Assembly (NCBI GenBank): GCA_004154925.1
Contig: QJNS01000069.1
Location: 124,001-188,000 of the forward strand
DNA from: Monosporascus cannonballus
Lineage: Eukaryota > Ascomycota > Sordariomycetes > Xylariales
DNA: 64,000 nucleotides
Direction: 5' to 3'
Position numbers and translations under genes: made by a program
Shown: piece by piece, positions 57,661-64,000 of the stretch
How the letters are laid out: every line of letters starts with the position of its first letter
Numbering within the stretch: position 1 is the first letter of the stretch
Notes under the pieces: model-generated
Seen by the model: only the letters and a program-made list of their open reading frames with translations
Databases searched by the model: none
What the model was told of the DNA's origin: nothing

Positions 57661-60600
57661 TCTTAAGGTAATTGTCCTTAATCGCATAAAAGATAAAAGT
57701 GAAAATATAAATGCTTTTTCCGCATTCGAAGCTTAGTTAACTGGTGGAGTACTAAATGTCGTAAAGTATCGTAGCGTTAAAATGGTATACGCGCGATATA
57801 ATCGAAATAGGGCCGTAATAATGGCCGAATAACGAAATGCCGTACAAAAAGTGCATAATGCCAGCTTCGATACGGAAATAGTAATATCGTTGTACGAGTT
57901 ATTATTCGCCCGATTGGTTTTTGCTATATTTTCGTTTTTACCGTTTTTGCGATATAAATATTAGGTTTTTCTCTTAATTTTTGTTCTCTATTTTTTCGTT
58001 CTTTTTACGACGTCCTTTTATTACCCGTTTTGTAATTTTTTTCGTTATTATAATAATATTTTCCCGACCTTATATTATTTATATAACGTTTTTTACGCGA
58101 AATAACTATAAGTAATTTATTTTAAACATTTTTTATTATAATCCCGATATTAAAAAAATGTTTTTTTCCGGTATTATTTCGCGTTTGCCGTAATAACAAA
58201 ATAAATATTTTAAAGTAAATATTAAAATATATATTAATTAATAAATTATATACATTATTATATTAATATTTCAACATATAATCGGCAGAAAGTATTTAAG
58301 GCGATTTTTTAAATGTAAATATCTTTTTTTATTACATGCATTTTTATTTCGACATTAATCGCGATAATAATACCGAACCGACTTTCGATAACGACGGCAA
58401 TGAGACGTATACGTATCTTGACGGTTTTTATCGGGAATTTTGCCGGGCGGTACTCCGATTTTTTACCATTTTCGAAACGGCGAAAAAATATATCGTACCG
58501 TATTGGGTATAATAAACGCGACAAAAAATTAATATTATCCCTTAATTATAATTACGCCTTTAATATTACTTATAAAAAAATAAAATTAAATACTTTACGT
58601 ACGTTACCACCCGATAAACCTTAATATAGGTTTATAACCCTTATTTTACGCATAATGCCGTAAATATACCGAAACGTATATTTCGTAATAATATAATATT
58701 AATTTTACGATATTAAAGCTAATATCTAAATCGCCACTTAAAAAACAGACTAAATATCGTTTAATCGTTAATAACGAAAAATATTGATTATTAATGTTAA
58801 TTAAATGCGTTTTTCGCCATAAAATATATATTATTATTTTTGTAACTCTGGATTCCGGCTAGGCGGACGTCAATATTACAATATTCCTTTTACTTTTTAA
58901 CAATTTTTAATCGTTACGTTATTATTGTAATACTATTTTTTTCTTTAATGTTAAACTACTATATATTACGTAATTTTTATAATAAGGTATTATTATTTAA
59001 TTATTCGTTTTTACTTTTTAGTTATTTATAGCTTTAATAATATTAATATTTATTTTTGTTAATTTTAATATAATATTCGCTTAATTATAACGTTATTGTA
59101 AAAGACTTTATTTGGGCGGTCTGTAATCAGTTGCCAATGAAAGTCTTTTTTTAGTTAAAGAAAAAAAAAGGAAAAATGAAAATATAGTTATATATGATCG
59201 CATATAAGGCGTTGCGCTGGTGCTGCTTAATACCGGTGTTTATCCGATGCTTTAAAATAAGGCTTTATATAACCTTATTACATTACCTTTTACCTTTCCC
59301 AAAAGGGGTTAACTTATTGCAGGATTAATAATTGTGTTAATTTTTAATTTTTAATTAATCCGAAATTTGGAAATTTATGGATTTCCGAATAAAGCCTAAT
59401 TTAACTAGCCGATTATAAGCTAAATATATCTTAAATAGATTTATATATAAAAACGCGTTTATATTTTTATTTATTTTAATTTGTTTTTTATAATAATAAC
59501 TTAATTTGATAAATTAAATTCTATTAATATTTATTATAATGTTTTTATATATTATTTCGTAACAGCTTTAAAGTTAATTAATACGTTATAACGCCGCGAA
59601 AATACCCTGCAAAAAGAACGTTCTTATGTTTTTGGGCCTTTTTAATAAATCGGAATCCGTTAAAACTTTTCGTACGTTACATATTTACGTTGTTTTGGAT
59701 AAATATCTTATTCGTATTTGTAATATGCTCTATTTTACCTCTGTAATTCGTTTTGCCGAAAACCTAAATACGTTTTATTTAAATTAATAAAATATATAAT
59801 TTGTTTATATATTATTTATTCGGTATTTCCAGAATATTTATTATTATAGGGAAAAAGGCGGCCCTTTATGAAGCTTATATTAATTATAACTATACATATC
59901 TCGAAATACATATCATTTTTATTTTTTAATATATTTTTTAACGTAATTCCCGTATAATTCGCAAATATTCTCGAATTTCGTTAGGCGGACGACGCGCTTT
60001 GTAAAATTACTTTTAATTACGATTACCGAAACCCTGGTAAATTCGTTTTCTTTGTATACTGGTTATATTATTTCTTTTGCCGTTAACTTTAATTTACCGG
60101 TTATTCGTATTTAAAAAAAAATAAATATCGAAACCTTATATTTATATTTTAAATTTTCATATATCGTTTATTCCGAAATGAACTTACGCCTTTAATTTCT
60201 GGCTTATACGTTATTTATATATAAATTAAATTGTTAATTTTACCGTTTTTTCTATTTTGCATAAGAAATAACATTTTAAGTAAAAAGTAATAAATCCCGC
60301 AATATAAAACCTTTTATAATATTTTTACGCCTTTTTTGTACCGCTTATTAACGTATATTATAGGTTAAGTTAATAACCGTTAATAATTATATTATCAGCT
60401 TTTTCGAAATTTTCGTAATCGTAACGTAAACAATTAAAAAAATCCTAGTTTTGCCGGAATTCAATATAAATAATGCCGAATACTTGCGTACTTAAGGTAC
60501 TTAATTTCCGCATAACGTTAACGTTATAAATTCGTAAAGTAAATCGTTAAATTTATAAGTTTTTAAAAATAATTAAATATTTTCGTAACCGACATATTAT

Positions 60601-63600
60601 CTTTATAATTTTTAATTTTTTCCTAATATGCTTTATTTATAAATAATAAAAGCGTTATTTTAATACCTATTTACGAATTATTTAATGTTATTTTTAAGCG
60701 GTTTCCCTAAATTTCCTATGCCGTTTACGTACCGTTCGGCCGGTATTTTTAAGCTAGGCTTTTATCCGTCTTTTTTCGAATAACACGTTGGATTTAAGGT
60801 CCGTTATTAATAGCTATATTGCCGTATTTTTGTTTCGAATTGTTATATAACCGCCGTATTTGCGAATTTTTCGAACGGTTCCTAAATCGGTTTTACGTAA
60901 TTTAACCACTTTACTTGGATTTAGCATATAAAACTTTTCTTTACTTTTTTAATCCGGATTTAAAGGATATTTTTGATTTTAAATTCCGGTTCCTTATTTC
61001 CTTGAAGGATAATAAAAAAAGGTTATATATTTACGTTAATCTGGGACGTTAAAGCGTTACGATTTATACGTTTTAATACATTAATATAAAAACGGTTATC
61101 AATCTTTTTACATATATTTAATTCAATAACGTAAAAATTAATTATTTTGGTTACCTGGTATTTAATTTAAAGCTACCTTAGTTTTTTCGACGGTTAGGGA
61201 ATAATGATATCTTTTAAGAATAATTAGATTTTGTTATTAATTTCTTATTTTTCGGCGGCAGAATAACGTTTATTTGTTATTTTCTTTTGCGTTTGCTGCG
61301 TCGTTTCAATTGCAACTTAAGCGAATTCTATACTTTTTCGCAATTTCCTAAAGAAATTTTCCGTTTTTGTATATAGATTTTTCTTGGTTGCCGAATTGCT
61401 TTTTATTTAAGGAATCGGATTAACATAATATTTGTAAAATAGGAAAAAAAAATTTTACCGAAATCGTATTTCGATTATTAAATACAAATATCGCCCCCGG
61501 AAAAAGTTTACTTTATTTTTATTATAAGTACGTTACGAAAATTCGTAAATAAATTAATACCCTTTATTTAGCTTTTTCTGTAATATTAACGGTTTTTAAG
61601 TAATATATAATACAAAGGCGTTATTTTATCCTTATTAATTGGCAAAATTTAATCTAAAGGTTTTTTACCTAATTAATCTTTTTATTATTTATAATAATGT
61701 TTTAAAAAATATAAAATTTTTAATATATTTTTTCAAATACTTCAATATATATTTTTGCGTATATTATACGTATTGGTTTTAAGATTATTATCTTAAATAA
61801 ATAAGTTATTATAATTATTAAAAAAATAAGTTATATTTAAAAACGGCTAATAAATTGGTTATAAAATCGAACGATAATTTGCTATAAAATGGTTTAAAAA
61901 TTAGCAATATCTTTAATAATTTCTTTTCTTATTTTTCCATAAATCTTTATAGCCGTATACGTTATAATTTCTATAAAACCGCCTTACCATACGATATATA
62001 CCCGGCTGTAAAAAGGTTTTCGAAAATACCCTTTTCGTAAATTTTTTATTTGTATAACGTATTATATAGTAATCATAAATATTTTATATTAGGGCCGTTT
62101 TAAACCGTTTTTAATTTAAAATTTAAAGCCCTTTCCAAAATTAAGGAAAACTTTTAATATTAAAAATATATTTTGCGATTAATATTAATAATTTTAATTT
62201 TGCAAAAAATTTATATTTTTTTATAATAATCTTAATAATCCGGTTATAATTTTTATTATGTTTTAATATTACGTTTTAACGCTTTTAAAAAGTTTGGTAA
62301 TATTAAAATATTTATATTTTTCGAAATAATCCGTTATTTTTAATTTTAATATGATTAACCGTTGTCGTATTTTAAACGTATTTTTAATATTTTATAAATA
62401 ATATAAATAATTATTTATATTTTATTAATTAAAACGTTTATACGGGTTCCAGGTTATTATCTTTCTTTATAAACATATTTTATTTTTTACGCGAAAGTAT
62501 ATCGACCTTAATATTTAAATAATTAATACGGTATTTAAAATAAAAATTAAAACAAAATAATTCCTTTAATTACTTTATTTAATATTTATTTAATTTTTTA
62601 ATTATTATAAAATATTTTTAATTTTTGTAATTGGTAATAATATTAAATATGGCTATTAGGTTGCGTAATTCCAATATCTTATGTTATTAAACATTTTATT
62701 ACCGTTGAAAAATTCATATCATATATTTTGTAATTAACTTTAATGGGATTTAATTTTTTAAAATAATAAAAGATTAAACGTAATATCTTTAATTTAATAA
62801 CCTAAAATATATAATTTCTGTATATTACCCTTAAATAATATATTTTTTATATTATAAAATTTTCGGGGTTTTATTATACTAAAATTCGTTCCGTTATAAA
62901 AGCGTTTTTAAAATGTTTAAATATTATTTCCTTTTTTTCCTTTAGCAAAATAAAATTCTTTTCAGCGTTAAAGTTATTAACGGTACCGATATATCCACGT
63001 AATGGGCTATAAATTTGGAGTAAAAATTTACGAACTCCAGGAAATTTCAGATTTTTTTTAAATATTTTAAAACATTCCTATTTTTCATTACGTATAGCTT
63101 TTCGAAATTTATTTATATCCTTTTTCCGACATTTATAATAAGTCCAAAATATTTTATCGTTTTTAGGGCGAATTCGTATTTACAAATATGTAAATTTAAA
63201 TTTGCTTTTTTAAGCGGCTTAAAACCTTTTTTATCTTTTGCAAATAATCCTCCTTAAATCCGGAAGAAAAAATAAGGATATCGTTTATATACGTTAAGCA
63301 AAAACCGTCGACATACTTCCTTAAAACCCCGTTAATATATTGTTAAAAGGTTACGGAAGCCTTATATAAGCCGAACGGTATTACCAGCTATTCGTATAAA
63401 CTAAAACGTGTTCGGAATACCGTTTTTTATTCGTTTTTCTCCTTAATCCTAATATTTTGAAACGTTCTTCGGATATTCATTTTCGTAAATTACTAAACAT
63501 AAAAAAGTGATTTCAAGGTTTTTAAAATAAAAGATAAAAAGTAACGGTTTTTTCGGCTATTATATTTAACGCTCGATAATTGCAATAAAAACGGAGTTTT

Positions 63601-64000
63601 CCTTAAGGTTTTTTTAATAAATAAAAGCGAAATGTTTATAAGCAAATTATTTATAAAGATATGTCTTTTATTTAAAAACTTTATTAGGGTTTTTCTTAAG
63701 GTTAATAATTCGTTCTTAATTATATAATATAAAAGCCTTTATATTATTAATATTTCTTTTTTTATTCTGTTTTTATGCAATAAAATCATATGGTTTATTC
63801 CGGTACAAAGTAAAAATAAGGCGTTATTTAATTTTTTATCGAATAATTTCCGAAACGCTTTTAATATAAATAAAAACTTTTTATTAATCCCCACTTTTTT
63901 CTTAACCGTTAACGCCTTATTAATATCGGCCAAAATAATTAAAAACAATTAAATTTCCTATATAATCCCGTTTATCTTTTTATTTTCCCAAATTCCGTTT
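57661..64000 (-). mobile_element. Gypsy family E LTR retrotransposon, minus strand, incomplete at window edge, RIP-degraded
   Basis: Minus-strand sequence at about 63470-63240 reads RTFQNIRIKEKNE, then VIPFGLYKASVTFQQ-like (stop in place of one Gln), YINGVLRKYVDGFC and YINDILIFSSGFKEDYL, a Ty3/Gypsy RT. The YIDD box is YIND (about 63278-63292), one catalytic Asp changed to Asn. RT near the right edge implies gag, protease and 5' LTR beyond 64000. The stretch 58-62.5 kb should hold RNase H, integrase and the 3' LTR, but I could not read these confidently and could not place the LTR. Short frames (58309-58624 both strands, 63739-63948) are chance or relics. Confidence 0.6.

Noticed and set aside
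17655..64000. Possible mitochondrial DNA insertion because of very high A/T content
   Set aside because: Collinear LTR elements with target duplications and transition-type decay explain the composition; no mitochondrial genes were seen.
1..64000. CRISPR arrays, rRNA or tRNA genes, bacterial operons
   Set aside because: No regularly spaced short repeats, no tRNA cloverleaf or rRNA core sequence noticed; genes have spliceosomal introns and fungal families.

Overview
The window looks like a stretch of a filamentous ascomycete (Pezizomycotina) genome with a two-compartment structure. An ordinary-composition gene island at about 5.4-17.6 kb sits between long, extremely AT-rich blocks (1-5.3 kb and 17.6-64 kb) made of wrecked LTR retrotransposons. 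The evidence for a filamentous fungus is short GT-AG introns of 45-86 bp, fungal-only families (HET domain, PTH11/rhodopsin-type 7TM protein, fungal sulfotransferase family, nitroalkane-oxidase-type flavoprotein), and repeats saturated with C:G to T:A transitions, the signature of repeat-induced point mutation (RIP). I cannot name the species.

Gene island: (1) a HET-domain gene broken by stops and frameshifts (about 5.4-7.0 kb, +); (2) an intact six-exon cytochrome P450 (9372-7457, -); (3) an intact three-exon 7TM PTH11/rhodopsin-like membrane protein (11625-10328, -); (4) an intact two-exon nitroalkane-oxidase-like flavoenzyme (12895-14279, +); (5) an intact four-exon MFS transporter of the monocarboxylate-porter type (14878-16382, +); (6) a frameshifted sulfotransferase-like pseudogene (about 17.41-16.70 kb, -). 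The four intact genes (oxidase, P450, transporter, membrane receptor-like protein) are adjacent, and genes 3 and 4 diverge from a shared 1.27-kb region. This fits a small metabolic cluster handling a nitro compound or an acyl-CoA-like substrate, but that is inference.

Repeat blocks: the left block holds the end of one LTR (1-62) and a minus-strand chromovirus-type Gypsy copy (family A, 63-4964), followed by a family B LTR remnant. From 17.6 kb onward there is a solo family B LTR with a perfect target-site duplication (18371-18765), a complete family A element (24035-31298, two 424-bp LTRs, 5-bp duplication), and a nested stack. In the stack, a Gypsy family D element (31303 to about 57150) carries a Tc1/mariner copy, a short solo LTR, and a Copia element (37999-50323, duplication ATAAT). 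The Copia element is itself split inside its reverse-transcriptase region by a complete Gypsy family B element (42329-49168, duplication TTAAA). A further Gypsy (family E, minus) runs off the right edge. None of these transposon genes can be functional: stops are pervasive, and several catalytic Asp and zinc-ligand codons have been changed by single transitions.

No rRNA, tRNA, CRISPR or bacterial features were seen. Exon boundaries were read by eye from splice consensus and family conservation. Domain identities in the AT-rich blocks come from reading through stop codons and are correspondingly less certain.
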